A stretch of 22,220 nt of DNA from the IMG/VR virus record IMGVR_UViG_3300029266_001015, positions 1-22,220 of that record. One strand, written 5' to 3'. The notes below the pieces were generated by a model, which worked only from the letters and a program-made list of their open reading frames with translations, searched no databases and was not told the DNA's origin. This document shows, piece by piece, positions 6,946-16,568 of the stretch (its first letter is position 1; each line of letters starts with the position of its first letter). The position numbers were made by a program, and so were the translations under genes. The stretch comes from a virus.

Positions 6946-7656
6946 TTATACTTTACTTGGGTCTGCTTTAACTGTTACTGGTAATGTGAATTGTGCACCT
7001 GAAGTGTTACCTACCACAGTTATATTTGTTGAAGTTTGTGCTGTTATTGACCTTGATATCAAATTAACTGATTTAGCAACTACTGTAATTGAACGTTTTC
7101 TTTCACTTTCGTTTAAGAATACTGCTGTTGTTGCTCCTTTACCAGTTGGGAATGTATCAAATTCTTCTTGTACTATTCCGCCCTTACCAAATGTATTCGA
7201 TTTCATTTGTGCATTAGAGTTAGCAACTGCTGTACCTACTGGTGTAATATTTGCTAAGTCTCCGTTCATCAATACAAATGTGTATGATGTGTCAATACCA
7301 TTACGAGTGTTTGGTGTAATGGTTTGAGTTTGTCCTGCTGCTTGGAAAGTTAATGATGGACTTGGCAATTCCAATATAGGAAGTTTTGCTGTTTCCTTTG
7401 GAAGTGTTGTCAATTTATATCTCATTAGCTGATTTTCATCTACGAACGCTTCTAATAACGGCATATTTTCAATTACTGCCCCATAAAAGTTTGACCCGTT
7501 TGGGTGTGTTGTATCGTAAAGGTTGTAATCAACCTCGTCATCTGCTAATGCAAATTTTGTTACTTTAAATTCATTTTGCCCTCTTGCCAAAAGTTCACGA
7601 CCTTTTTTTGTCAAAATTGCGTCTACTGTTATACTCGTGTTGTCTAAAAATCCCAT
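6946..7656 (-). CDS. Phage structural protein with conserved N-terminal domain
   Basis: A 236-residue protein starting at ATG 7656, ten bases after an AGGAG site. The N-terminal 45 residues (ITVDAILTKKGRELLARGQN, then FKVTKFALADDEVDYNLY) form a domain I associate with tail-region structural proteins of environmental T4-like phages. The rest is a beta-rich, Thr/Val/Asn-rich segment that may be an Ig-like or fibre domain, with a FLNESERKRSITVVAKSVNL stretch around 177-196. It is the first gene of unit C, preceded by a 79-base gap that holds the candidate promoter motif. Role in the particle is inferred from position only. Confidence 0.7.
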   Translation of the reverse strand: MGFLDNTSITVDAILTKKGRELLARGQNEFKVTKFALADDEVDYNLYDTTHPNGSNFYGAVIENMPLLEAFVDENQLMRYKLTTLPKETAKLPILELPSPSLTFQAAGQTQTITPNTRNGIDTSYTFVLMNGDLANITPVGTAVANSNAQMKSNTFGKGGIVQEEFDTFPTGKGATTAVFLNESERKRSITVVAKSVNLISRSITAQTSTNITVVGNTSGAQFTLPVTVKADPSKV

Positions 7657-7700
7657 TTTTTATTTGCTCCTGTGGAAATTATATAACTATTCTTGTTCTC

Positions 7701-7711
7701 TAATAAATATA
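7701..7711 (-). promoter_or_regulatory. Candidate late promoter motif, unit C
   Basis: The minus-strand 11-mer TATATTTATTA is followed two bases later by GAACAA and lies 45 bases upstream of the start at 7656. It is identical to the element before the T9SS cargo gene and sits in one of the few real intergenic gaps of the window. No terminator for the preceding unit is visible in the gap, so this may be an internal promoter with read-through. Confidence 0.4.
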
Positions 7712-7735
7712 AGAAAGTTAAATTTTCCATTAGTT

Positions 7736-10700
7736 TTAATCCGTTCTTAGTTTAGTTATGTCTGAATCTTGTGTTACTATCGTTGTTGGTGATACTTGAT
7801 TAACCTCAATAGGTTCTTTTCCATCAATAGTATCATCTCTTGTAAGTTTTGTTCCGAGATAAAATGTTCTAAATAGCGGTGAATCATATGCAATACTCTG
7901 TAAATCACTTGTTATAAATGATGAACTATATGCTAAGGTTGTTCCAACCGATGCGCTATAGGAACTTGAATAAAAGAATACTTGTTCTTGATTATTTTCT
8001 GATGCTCTTGAAGCAGTTATATTCGGTTGTAAAGTTTCTGTAAATATCTTGTTACTTGTTCCTGCCGTAACACTTGCAGTTGCATATAATGAACCAAATT
8101 CACTTCGTGGGTCTAATGCGTCCAACACCATTAAAGAGCGTTGGTTTAAGAATCCCAATGATGAACCTGTACTATTGTTTAAATTAATTAAACCATCATA
8201 TGTGTTGTATTCACCACTTGCTTCAAAGTAATTATCATCTGAACCTGTAATATATCTCGTTATCTTTATCCCTTCGTCAAACTCTCCTGCATTTTCAAAA
8301 TAACGATTTTCAAATTCTGGTCTATCACCGATAATTTGTTTACTTCGTTCTAAAATATTTGGTTCAATTAATATACCAACCGAAGTTTTTGCTCTTGCAG
8401 GAACTAAATTTTTTATTTGTGTAAATACACTTGAATCATAGAAACTCAATATTCTTAAATAATCAAAGAAGTTATTTGTATTCGTATATCGTTTAAAATA
8501 TTCTCTACGAATACTTCTTAATTCTGGATAATTAACTCTAAATTCATCTCTTGGGTCTCCGATGTAATCATCAAAATCAAAGTCTGCTACACTATACATT
8601 ATATCTTCATTCACTACATCAGTTGGTGCAAAATAAATACCAAGTTTATTACTATCTATTGGTGCAAAGTCATCTGATGATTTTTCTTTTCTAACATTAT
8701 AAACTAATGGTTGTTTGATTGTAGTGTCTTCAATTCTAATCTTTGTAGCGTTTCTACGAGTTCCACCGATATCAGGTACTCTTAATTTTTCTTGGTCAAC
8801 TAATGTTCTTGAGAAATTACCCGTAAATCCATTTACATCACTACCAGAAGGTCCTGATTCATATGTTAATAAATGTGCAGCGTTTGATAGTGTTGGTGAT
8901 GAGTTTAAATTTTTATTATCATTTAATTCATAACGAACCAATAAATCATTGTATGATGATGAAATACTATTTCCATTATATGCTTTTGGTGCTCTAACGT
9001 GATTATTGAATACACTTGAACTTAATGGTTCTGACCATACACGGAATTCCATTAATGAACCCGTAAATGTATTTGCGCCAAATGCACTACCACTACCACC
9101 AATATAAAGATGTCCACTTGATGTGTATGCAGCATTTAGTTGACTACCTGATATATTGTTTACATCTGTTGCTAAACTTGAAGTGTGTGTTTGTAAACTT
9201 TCACTTGATTGATATAGAATTCTTTGTTTTGTTGAATCGTATTGTTTCGTTGTCAATTCATAAACACTCTGACTCAATATTTTATCATCAGCAACCTCAT
9301 TTCCATCTGTATCTTTTCTTGTCAACATTACTGACCAAAAGTCATCGTTATAAAATGGTAATAAAGATGAAGTTATAAATTGGTCATACACTTGGTCTGA
9401 ACCACTTATTTCAAATCTTAAAAATCCATAATCATCTGTTTCTCCATTATCTTGTAATGAAATAGCAAAGTCATTTTCTTTTTGTACAATTATAGTATCT
9501 TGTGATTTAGGTGTTCTGAATCTAAATTCTATTGTATCGGGAACTTGTCCGTCTGTTGCAGCTTTCCAATGTGATTTAATATATTGAGCTGCTCTAAAGT
9601 CTGTTGCTCTTGTGAACTTTCGTTTAATTTCATAATTAACTCTTGTTCCTTTGTCAGGCCCACCATATTCTCTAACTCGTAGTATTGAACTCGGTATACC
9701 ATAACAATTTAATAATCCCTTTAATGCTCTTCCCGTTCCCTTTGATTTAATAAAGTAAGGTAAGTTTGCTAAAATTCTTTTCCATATTTCTTCAGTAACT
9801 TCTTCTTGTGGTGAATCATATAATGAAGCTCCATCCACATCATTACCTAATAGATATTCAGGTAAATTTACTAAGTCGTTTCCACTCGTTAAATTTAATC
9901 CAAGTGCTTGTGCATATTTTTGTGCTACATCTTTTGATATACCTTCTGATATCTTTTCTACTCTCTTATTAACATCCGTAATCGATTTAGTATAAGTCCA
10001 TATTTCATCAAATTGTTGTCCTACCATATCCATAAATTCTAAGAATACATTGTTTTCAGTATCTTGATTAATGTGTAATGGTAATGAATTTCTCAATGAA
10101 TTCATATTTCCTTGGTCATAAGCAGAAGCACTTGTGGTCATAGTAGTATACCAAGTTGCTGCAGTTGAGCCGGTTGTGTGAGCTAATGTATAAGGTGATG
10201 TTGAAGTTTCTTTAGGCCAACTTGTATCGTGAAAGAGTCCGTCAGAAGAACTTACAAAAGATGAACTCTCAAAATATAAGTAATGTTCATATGGGTCAAA
10301 CGAATTAATTACTCGTTGTCTTTTTCTTTGTAAATCTAATCTCGTATCTGCTGAACTTGATACGGTTGTCAATGAATGACTTGCTACACTATGACTTTCA
10401 ATCAATATTAATTTATCTTTAAAGTTACTAAGTCTTGATTCTGCATTTGAAAAATTAATAAAGTTTCCAAAGCCCGTATCGTCATTTTCTATTGATAAGT
10501 CTGTTGTAGTTTTTTGATAATCTATATTTGGTTGAACCTCTAACAAACTACCCGATATTAACATTCTTTCAATATCTCGTGAGTCATCATCTTTATTACT
10601 CAATAACCCATCGTGAGATTTATAATTTGTTCCTTGAAAATCTATTGGGTTATCAACTGAATTTAAATTTGGTATTCTTAAAAATAAATTATTATCTTCT

Positions 10701-11824
10701 GCTTCTATAAATGGATTTAGTGTAACTACATCTTTGTAGTCTGGTAATCTTTTTTCTACAAATATAACTTTATCATCTATACCTACATTTTTTAAAGGCT
10801 GTTTTAATTTAACAAATCTAGCGTTACCACTAGCGCCAAGTTCTTCATTGGTAATTAAATAATACTGATTATCTTTTACCATATAGGTTTTGTATCTTTC
10901 AATATTATTATTTATATAATTAACTCTAAAATTTTTAAATTTAGTTGATACTTGGTCATCACCTTTATGTTTATATAAATTTACTCCATCATTATAAGAT
11001 AAATTAACACGAATACGATTACTATCCAGTACCTCTGTAATTGTTGCTAAATAATCTCTTGGTTTTAATTTTGCTTGTGCTTGAGTGGTAGTAATAATTC
11101 TTTCTTTTGCCATACCACCTGTTCCACCATCTTCATTTTCAGTATTGGATTCGATAATTTTTTTAGGAGCTTTTGGAATTAGTCTTGCTAATCCTGCTTC
11201 TTTTAAAGCCTTTTTAGTTTCTGGCTTAACTTCAAATGGTTGTCCAGCGTCATCTTTGCCTGTTGCGACGTGTTCTGCAAAATCTTCTCTTAGCATTTCA
11301 ATAGCTGGTGGTGGATTTTCAGGGTCAAATCCCATATCTTTGATTGGGTCTAATGTAACTTTTCCACCTTCACCAAGTTCTTCTAATACTACTCCACCTG
11401 GTCCAAGAATTTCTGTTATACCATCTGGTCTTAATTTTGTTGGTGCAACTTCTTTCATTGGTGTTTGTACACCGATAGTAGTTGCAACTCTAATTGCTGG
11501 TGGTGGTAAAATTGCTGGTGCTGGAATAACCAATGGTTTAACTGGTGATGGTAATGATACTCCCTTTATAACTTTTGCTACTTCTTCTGATTGTATTTCT
11601 GCCTCAACATTTTGTTTTATCTTTTCTTTATATAAAGCAAAAATATTTGCTATAGCACTACCTATTTGTGAAGTATCCCTTGCTTCAGTTGTGTCTTCTA
11701 TCTTAGGGCGAACGGGTAAACTTGGTGCTCCACCACCCGCCGGTAGTTCGTTAGAAATCTGTTGATTTCTGTTACTGCCTTCGGATGTTGTTCCAAATGT
11801 TTCTTCTGCTCTTGTTCTAGCCAT
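7736..11824 (-). CDS. Giant tail protein: tail-protein-I-like region plus LamG-like domain
   Basis: A 1362-residue protein. Residues 1-240 are low-complexity and Pro/Ala/Lys-rich (a PAPAILPPPA stretch), probably flexible. Residues 600-720 hold QQFDEIWTYTKSI and EEIWKRILANLPYFIKSKGT followed by GRALKGLLNCYGIP. This fits the Tail_P2_I pattern, which links the baseplate wedge to fibres. About 760-980 looks like a LamG/concanavalin jelly-roll (DDFWSVMLTRKDTDGN, GHLYIGG, TGSLMEFRVWSEPL), a common carbohydrate-binding fold. The C-terminal 250 residues include a conserved Arg/Tyr-rich segment (FRVNYPELRSIRREYFKRYT). Its start overlaps the upstream stop as TAATG. By position and domains it probably connects the baseplate to receptor-binding parts; the receptor function is inference. 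Confidence 0.7.
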   Translation of the reverse strand: MARTRAEETFGTTSEGSNRNQQISNELPAGGGAPSLPVRPKIEDTTEARDTSQIGSAIANIFALYKEKIKQNVEAEIQSEEVAKVIKGVSLPSPVKPLVIPAPAILPPPAIRVATTIGVQTPMKEVAPTKLRPDGITEILGPGGVVLEELGEGGKVTLDPIKDMGFDPENPPPAIEMLREDFAEHVATGKDDAGQPFEVKPETKKALKEAGLARLIPKAPKKIIESNTENEDGGTGGMAKERIITTTQAQAKLKPRDYLATITEVLDSNRIRVNLSYNDGVNLYKHKGDDQVSTKFKNFRVNYINNNIERYKTYMVKDNQYYLITNEELGASGNARFVKLKQPLKNVGIDDKVIFVEKRLPDYKDVVTLNPFIEAEDNNLFLRIPNLNSVDNPIDFQGTNYKSHDGLLSNKDDDSRDIERMLISGSLLEVQPNIDYQKTTTDLSIENDDTGFGNFINFSNAESRLSNFKDKLILIESHSVASHSLTTVSSSADTRLDLQRKRQRVINSFDPYEHYLYFESSSFVSSSDGLFHDTSWPKETSTSPYTLAHTTGSTAATWYTTMTTSASAYDQGNMNSLRNSLPLHINQDTENNVFLEFMDMVGQQFDEIWTYTKSITDVNKRVEKISEGISKDVAQKYAQALGLNLTSGNDLVNLPEYLLGNDVDGASLYDSPQEEVTEEIWKRILANLPYFIKSKGTGRALKGLLNCYGIPSSILRVREYGGPDKGTRVNYEIKRKFTRATDFRAAQYIKSHWKAATDGQVPDTIEFRFRTPKSQDTIIVQKENDFAISLQDNGETDDYGFLRFEISGSDQVYDQFITSSLLPFYNDDFWSVMLTRKDTDGNEVADDKILSQSVYELTTKQYDSTKQRILYQSSESLQTHTSSLATDVNNISGSQLNAAYTSSGHLYIGGSGSAFGANTFTGSLMEFRVWSEPLSSSVFNNHVRAPKAYNGNSISSSYNDLLVRYELNDNKNLNSSPTLSNAAHLLTYESGPSGSDVNGFTGNFSRTLVDQEKLRVPDIGGTRRNATKIRIEDTTIKQPLVYNVRKEKSSDDFAPIDSNKLGIYFAPTDVVNEDIMYSVADFDFDDYIGDPRDEFRVNYPELRSIRREYFKRYTNTNNFFDYLRILSFYDSSVFTQIKNLVPARAKTSVGILIEPNILERSKQIIGDRPEFENRYFENAGEFDEGIKITRYITGSDDNYFEASGEYNTYDGLINLNNSTGSSLGFLNQRSLMVLDALDPRSEFGSLYATASVTAGTSNKIFTETLQPNITASRASENNQEQVFFYSSSYSASVGTTLAYSSSFITSDLQSIAYDSPLFRTFYLGTKLTRDDTIDGKEPIEVNQVSPTTIVTQDSDITKLRTD

Positions 11825-12699
11825 TAGTAATCTCTATCTTGTGATTGTTCTTGAAGTGTCGCATCTGCTACTTCATCACCTTGTGATGCTAATTCAATTA
11901 ATTCTTGTTGTGATAAATTTCTATAATCATCTTCAGTAACTGGGTCTTCTTGTGCAGTTGAAGTATCTTCGTTTGTTGTATCTTCATTACCTGTAATCTT
12001 ATATAGACTCGGTATAATAATTTGCCCACCGACCATATTTTGTGTAAATCCCCTATCTCTTGGATTGATATCAAACTCTAAAACATTTTGGTCTTTAGTA
12101 TCAAACTTAATCAATCCACCATTATCTGCTTCAATAGGGCTATACTCAATCATAGCATTCATTTCTTTGAAGTCATTTAAATATTCTACATTTCTAACCA
12201 AGTTGTCAGTTATAATTTTTGCTTCTGTTTTGTCCGGCGAAGTTTCGCTAATAATATATTTCTGTTCTCTAATAAATACTTCAATGGGTTCTGCATTTGA
12301 TTTTTCAGAATCAGAAGTTTCTTGGAAGTATCTCACTTCCCCATTGATTATTCTTCGTTTAGCTTCACCTTTATATAAAGTTCCGTCTTCCTTGATAAAA
12401 ACATTTCTTGGTCTACCTGCTAATCGTCTTAAAAATTTATAAGTAACTTTATAATTACCATCTCTAAAACCTAAACTTCTTAAATGTTGACCTATATCTA
12501 AATCAACAAAGGAACCATCGGTAGTTACTTCAAACTCACCCAACCCCATTATTCTTGTTACGAGCAATATATCGTCCATATCATAAACATACAACGCAAT
12601 ATAATCATTGGTAGTATCTTTACCGAAACTACTATAAACTTTACCTGGTTGGTAATAGTTTATTTTTTCTTTGTCCGTAAATCCGTATTCTAATGCCAT
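11824..12699 (-). CDS. Putative baseplate/tail structural protein
   Basis: A 291-residue protein starting at ATG 12699 with an AGGG ribosome-binding site. The N-terminal half is beta-rich (YIALYVYDMDDILLVTRIMG; LDIGQHLRSLGFRDGNYKVT-YKFLRRLAG), a stretch I associate with structural genes of marine myoviruses near the baseplate operon. The C-terminal 60 residues are acidic and low-complexity (Thr/Glu/Asp/Gln-rich) and probably disordered. It lies between the 237-residue unknown gene (8-base gap) and the giant tail gene (TAATG overlap). No enzymatic motif is seen. Confidence 0.65.
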   Translation of the reverse strand: MALEYGFTDKEKINYYQPGKVYSSFGKDTTNDYIALYVYDMDDILLVTRIMGLGEFEVTTDGSFVDLDIGQHLRSLGFRDGNYKVTYKFLRRLAGRPRNVFIKEDGTLYKGEAKRRIINGEVRYFQETSDSEKSNAEPIEVFIREQKYIISETSPDKTEAKIITDNLVRNVEYLNDFKEMNAMIEYSPIEADNGGLIKFDTKDQNVLEFDINPRDRGFTQNMVGGQIIIPSLYKITGNEDTTNEDTSTAQEDPVTEDDYRNLSQQELIELASQGDEVADATLQEQSQDRDY

Positions 12700-12707
12700 T
12701 GTTACCC

Positions 12708-13421
12708 TTAATTAAGTTTCTTATCTATTATGTATGGGAATCCCAATTTTAACCATATTATTTGACCTTGTAGTGTTCTGTATAAATGGTCTTCAACTAT
12801 TTCATCATAACGAAAACTTTTTAAATCTTTAAGTATTTCGATTAGTCTTTTACCACTTATACCTCTAACATCTCTCTTTGTATTAACTCTAAATGATTCC
12901 CAACCATCAGCGTTAACATCCTTTTTATCTTTTGCGTTTTCTTTAAAAAACTTTAATATCTTTACGTGTAATCCATCCGTTGAGATATCTGGTCGGTTGT
13001 CTTCGTTGAAATACTCATTAACAAATTGAACTAAATAATCTCTTATGGTTGCTTGAAATTGAACAACTTCATCTGTTGTATCGGTTGAGTCTGTTGTATC
13101 AGTTGTTGAACTACCTTGTCCTTGTCCAGCTTCAAAAAAAGTAAAACTATTGTCAAGTTTTCTCATAAAAAATTGTTGTTTGTTTTCTAAACGAACTTGT
13201 TGAAAATCTTGTTCTAATGCAAGTCCATCTATTGAACCCTCAAATGATTGTAGTATTCCGTCTGAATCTCGTAGTGGTGCTTTAGCATCAACAACTGAAC
13301 CTGATATGGTTGTTTTCTTTTTTAGGTCTTCAATTTCATTTTGATATTCTAAGATATCTCCACTTAGAAGATTGTCATATAATTCTGATTTCTTTCTTGC
13401 GTCGGAAGGTAAATATGGCAT
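12708..13421 (-). CDS. Hypothetical protein of the baseplate operon
   Basis: A 237-residue protein starting at ATG 13421, one base after the preceding gene. A charged helical N-terminal part includes a DARKKSELYDNLLSGDILEY start. A linker rich in Ser, Thr and Asp spans about 103-118 (GQGSSTTDTTDSTDTTDE). The C-terminal alpha/beta part ends in LQGQIIWLKLGFPYIIDKKLN. There is no signal peptide, membrane segment or catalytic motif. Its place among baseplate genes suggests a virion component or assembly factor. I do not recognise the family. Confidence 0.6.
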   Translation of the reverse strand: MPYLPSDARKKSELYDNLLSGDILEYQNEIEDLKKKTTISGSVVDAKAPLRDSDGILQSFEGSIDGLALEQDFQQVRLENKQQFFMRKLDNSFTFFEAGQGQGSSTTDTTDSTDTTDEVVQFQATIRDYLVQFVNEYFNEDNRPDISTDGLHVKILKFFKENAKDKKDVNADGWESFRVNTKRDVRGISGKRLIEILKDLKSFRYDEIVEDHLYRTLQGQIIWLKLGFPYIIDKKLN

Positions 13422-13422
13422 T

Positions 13423-14589
13423 TTATCTCACCACTCTAAATTCAAATTCATCATCATAGAAATTAATTTGTTCATCCGTAGTGTCACTACCACTAATTAC
13501 TTTAATAGCAAATCTATAATTTCTCTCTGCTTGTAGTCCGTCCATTTGTATATTAAAGAAGTTACTTGTTGAATCACAACTAATCTTTGAACCTGTTCCA
13601 AATGGAATTATTTCTTCCTCTGTTTCTGCGTCACGAACTGAATAAAAAGCAGATGCACTTGGTAAATATTTTACATCTAATTCTGCGGGTGTTGTAGCAA
13701 AAGCGGTTGTTGGATATAATTCTCTACCAACTATTCTTAATTTTACTTTTGACTTTTCCTTATATTCAGGTCTTAAATTTTTAAAATATATTTTTAATCT
13801 TTCTAAGTCTGTTGAACTTAGTGCTGATAAACTTCCTGTTGCCCAACTTGAGTCATCCCATACTGCTTCCAACTTAGGTGGATATATTGTATGTGTTTCT
13901 CTTGAAAAGAATTTTAGATTTCCTAAGCGAGTTGAATCACCTTCTTGTCCTGTATTGAAAGTAAAACTTGCTGTTGCGTGATTGTTTCCATATGAACCAC
14001 TATCCTCTCGTTTCAGAATAAACCCGTTGTTCGGATATACTGAACTTGAGTAAACCCAATTGTTTACCATATCGGTAACGTCTGCTCTAACATCTTTCTT
14101 GTCAAATGTAATGTCGAATGAAGAACTAATACCATATTGTTGATTAGCATCAATACTTGCTGTGAACCAAGTACCACCCTCAGTCAATACTGAACCCGTT
14201 ATCCAAGGCGTTGTTGCTGCGTGATTACGATATTGATAACTTGCTCCATCATCCGTTACTGGATTGTGGTCAAGTTTTCCTGTTCCTGCAGTCCAACTAC
14301 CACTTACCATATAGATATGTAGTGATTGTTCTGCCTCAACTTCTTCTGAAGTTGCGTCGAATAAGTTTAAAAAGAATTTTGTTCCTGTTGGCATTAAACC
14401 ACTTTGGATTGATTCTGAAATATATGTTAAATCAAAATCCATCAATACTCTTGATACATTTGCTATACTACCATTTTGCTGAACGACTTTATTAACTTCT
14501 AATATTTCGTCTAATCCAGTATTTCTGGAAGCTGTTGTTCCACCTGAATAAAGTGTTGTATCTCGTTTTCCAAATTCAAAATAATGCAT
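13423..14589 (-). CDS. DNRLRE-like phage structural protein
   Basis: A 388-residue protein. Start ATG 14589 overlaps the gp6 stop as TAATG and has GGGAG upstream. Residues 1-230 resemble a DNRLRE-type beta-sandwich: an aromatic/charged start, then SRVLMDFDLTYI (about 44-55), FFLNLFDATS, a VSGSWTAGTGKLDHNP stretch, and DMVNNWVYSSSVYPNNGFIL (about 169-188), which fits the family's Trp and Pro-Asn-Asn-Gly landmarks. The C-terminal 130 residues look like a separate beta domain. In bacteria DNRLRE domains occur in secreted and surface proteins. Here the operon context makes it a tail or baseplate appendage, perhaps carbohydrate-binding. Confidence 0.6.
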   Translation of the reverse strand: MHYFEFGKRDTTLYSGGTTASRNTGLDEILEVNKVVQQNGSIANVSRVLMDFDLTYISESIQSGLMPTGTKFFLNLFDATSEEVEAEQSLHIYMVSGSWTAGTGKLDHNPVTDDGASYQYRNHAATTPWITGSVLTEGGTWFTASIDANQQYGISSSFDITFDKKDVRADVTDMVNNWVYSSSVYPNNGFILKREDSGSYGNNHATASFTFNTGQEGDSTRLGNLKFFSRETHTIYPPKLEAVWDDSSWATGSLSALSSTDLERLKIYFKNLRPEYKEKSKVKLRIVGRELYPTTAFATTPAELDVKYLPSASAFYSVRDAETEEEIIPFGTGSKISCDSTSNFFNIQMDGLQAERNYRFAIKVISGSDTTDEQINFYDDEFEFRVVR

Positions 14590-16565
14590 TATTTATCTCC
14601 CAATACTCTTCCCTCAATATCACTATCAGGGAATTTCAGTTCAAATATACTTGGGTCTAATGATGGATATATAACTCCGTCTTTTGATGCGGAATCTATA
14701 TCATAAACATTACCACTATAATTGTCTGTTGTTTTGTGTTTATTCGTAATAACAATTAAATTCTTTTGTGGGTTGTTTGTTTCTGGTGGAACGATTGAAA
14801 CTACTCCGTCCACTAATGAAATCTGATATGCTAAGTCACTCAAAATTATTGGTTGATTGATTTGCCACTTTTCTGTTGCAAAGAATCTCTTTACTTGTTG
14901 TATTGCTCTGAACATTACATCATTTTTATTAAATCCTCTACGAGTTAATATATTAAACTTAACTCCAATATTAATAACATAAGCGTCTTTAAGATTAATT
15001 GCATCTGTTAATAATCTATATTGTGAAAGATATAATTTTAAATTTTGTTTTACCGCATTGTTTACTTGAGTTAATTTTTTATTCCCCGTATATCCTAATA
15101 AATACATATTTAATGCCATAGGATTAGGAATAGTTGTAATGTTTCCAACTCTCTTTGCTACTCCATCAATAACTTCTAATTGTCCATTTTGTTCTAATTG
15201 TTCATCTTGAACAATAAATGCTTTTGCAATATTACCATATTTCTGTGGTAATGAATAAACTCTTGTAATATAGTCTGCTCTTGTTACTGCTCTGTTCTGT
15301 GCATTAAAGTATGCAGCTGCATTTAATTTTATCTCAGTTAGTGTTTCTTCACTTGCTCCACCTGAACTCGGTGATTCATTATAAATTATCAAACTTAAAT
15401 TTGATGTATCTTGTAAAGTGGCATCTAAACCTGCTGTACTATTTGTGTAAGTCTTTCTATTAAATCTATTGATAGCATTTGATGGAACATTATCTTCAAC
15501 ACTACCACCATAATTATATTTTACAGTTATTGTAGTGTTTGATGGTGCTAATCCAAATGTTTGAGTTTTTAAAAAATTGGTTGGGTCAAATGACTCATCT
15601 AATCTTGAAATACCTGTTCCTAATGATGAACCCACATTATCTGGATTTGGAATCAAATCTTCATCAGCGTCTGCACTAATACCACTACCGAATCTCAATT
15701 CCATTTTATTATCATCACGAACATAAGTTGTAAATCTTCTAGCTGTTTTGATTAATTTTAATAAGTATGGTGAATCATTTTGATGTTCGGATAAAGCTGG
15801 GTCATTAAGTGATGTATTTTCTTCTGATTCAAATACAGTATCTTGTGCTAAGAACGGAACTTGATACCAAGTATTATTTTCACTATCAGTTACCGATACA
15901 ATCTCAGTTGCCTTTTCGTTTGATAAAACTATTTTGTCAAACTTTTTAGCGCCGGTAAATGTAAATGTTTCAGTTTCTCTTACTCCCGATTTTGCTAAAA
16001 CTCTTTTAGTCAATCTATAATTTAGTGGAACATCTCCTGATACGGGCTGTAAAATTTGAACTTTCATTGGGTCTAATGAACTTGATGCTTTAAAGTTAAC
16101 ATCATCCAATAAACTAAATTCTGTTCCATTCTGTGATACTACCGTTGAGTTTGCACTTACGATACCAGCGTAATCTAAGTCTGCTCTAAAATTACCACTA
16201 CCTAAATTTTTTGCAGGAACATCAACTTCAACCGTAAGTTCTACCGTTGATGGTGCTGCTAATGTTGGTTTGTATCCATATGATTGAGCAATTGCTAGTA
16301 CATTCTTTCTTTCTTCTGCAAATTGTAATAGTGTTTCTCTGAATTGATTGTCAACATAGTAATTCAATACATCACCCACATATGCTGCCATTTCAACAAA
16401 CATCATTCCTGGTGATGCTTCATTGAAATCATTGTATGTTGTTGGGAAGTAACTCTTTGCAAATTCTATAAGATTTTGTCTTATATCACGGAAGTCTCTA
16501 CCGAGATAATTTACCTCTTTCTTTACTAATTTTTTATTTGTTCCGTAGTCTACTTGCCTCGGCAT
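14589..16565 (-). CDS. Baseplate wedge subunit, gp6/J-like
   Basis: A 658-residue protein with start ATG 16565 after GGAG. The N-terminal region around 40-90 (NEASPGMMFVEMAAYVGDVL-NYYVDNQFRETLL) is the characteristic segment of T4 gp6 and other J-family wedge proteins, which form the ring of the baseplate in contractile-tailed phages. The C-terminal half contains NAQNRAVTRADYITRVYSLP (about 422-441), a conserved feature of the same family, and ends in further beta domains. It lies three bases after gp25, the usual partner gene. Length is close to T4 gp6 (660 residues by my recollection). Confidence 0.88.
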   Translation of the reverse strand: MPRQVDYGTNKKLVKKEVNYLGRDFRDIRQNLIEFAKSYFPTTYNDFNEASPGMMFVEMAAYVGDVLNYYVDNQFRETLLQFAEERKNVLAIAQSYGYKPTLAAPSTVELTVEVDVPAKNLGSGNFRADLDYAGIVSANSTVVSQNGTEFSLLDDVNFKASSSLDPMKVQILQPVSGDVPLNYRLTKRVLAKSGVRETETFTFTGAKKFDKIVLSNEKATEIVSVTDSENNTWYQVPFLAQDTVFESEENTSLNDPALSEHQNDSPYLLKLIKTARRFTTYVRDDNKMELRFGSGISADADEDLIPNPDNVGSSLGTGISRLDESFDPTNFLKTQTFGLAPSNTTITVKYNYGGSVEDNVPSNAINRFNRKTYTNSTAGLDATLQDTSNLSLIIYNESPSSGGASEETLTEIKLNAAAYFNAQNRAVTRADYITRVYSLPQKYGNIAKAFIVQDEQLEQNGQLEVIDGVAKRVGNITTIPNPMALNMYLLGYTGNKKLTQVNNAVKQNLKLYLSQYRLLTDAINLKDAYVINIGVKFNILTRRGFNKNDVMFRAIQQVKRFFATEKWQINQPIILSDLAYQISLVDGVVSIVPPETNNPQKNLIVITNKHKTTDNYSGNVYDIDSASKDGVIYPSLDPSIFELKFPDSDIEGRVLGDK

Positions 16566-16568
16566 TTC

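Noticed and set aside
11085-11765. 226-residue plus-strand open frame rich in Gly, Pro, Ser and Ile
   Set aside because: It is the antisense of the Pro/Ala-rich arm of the giant tail protein, has no ribosome-binding site and lies wholly inside a well-supported gene.
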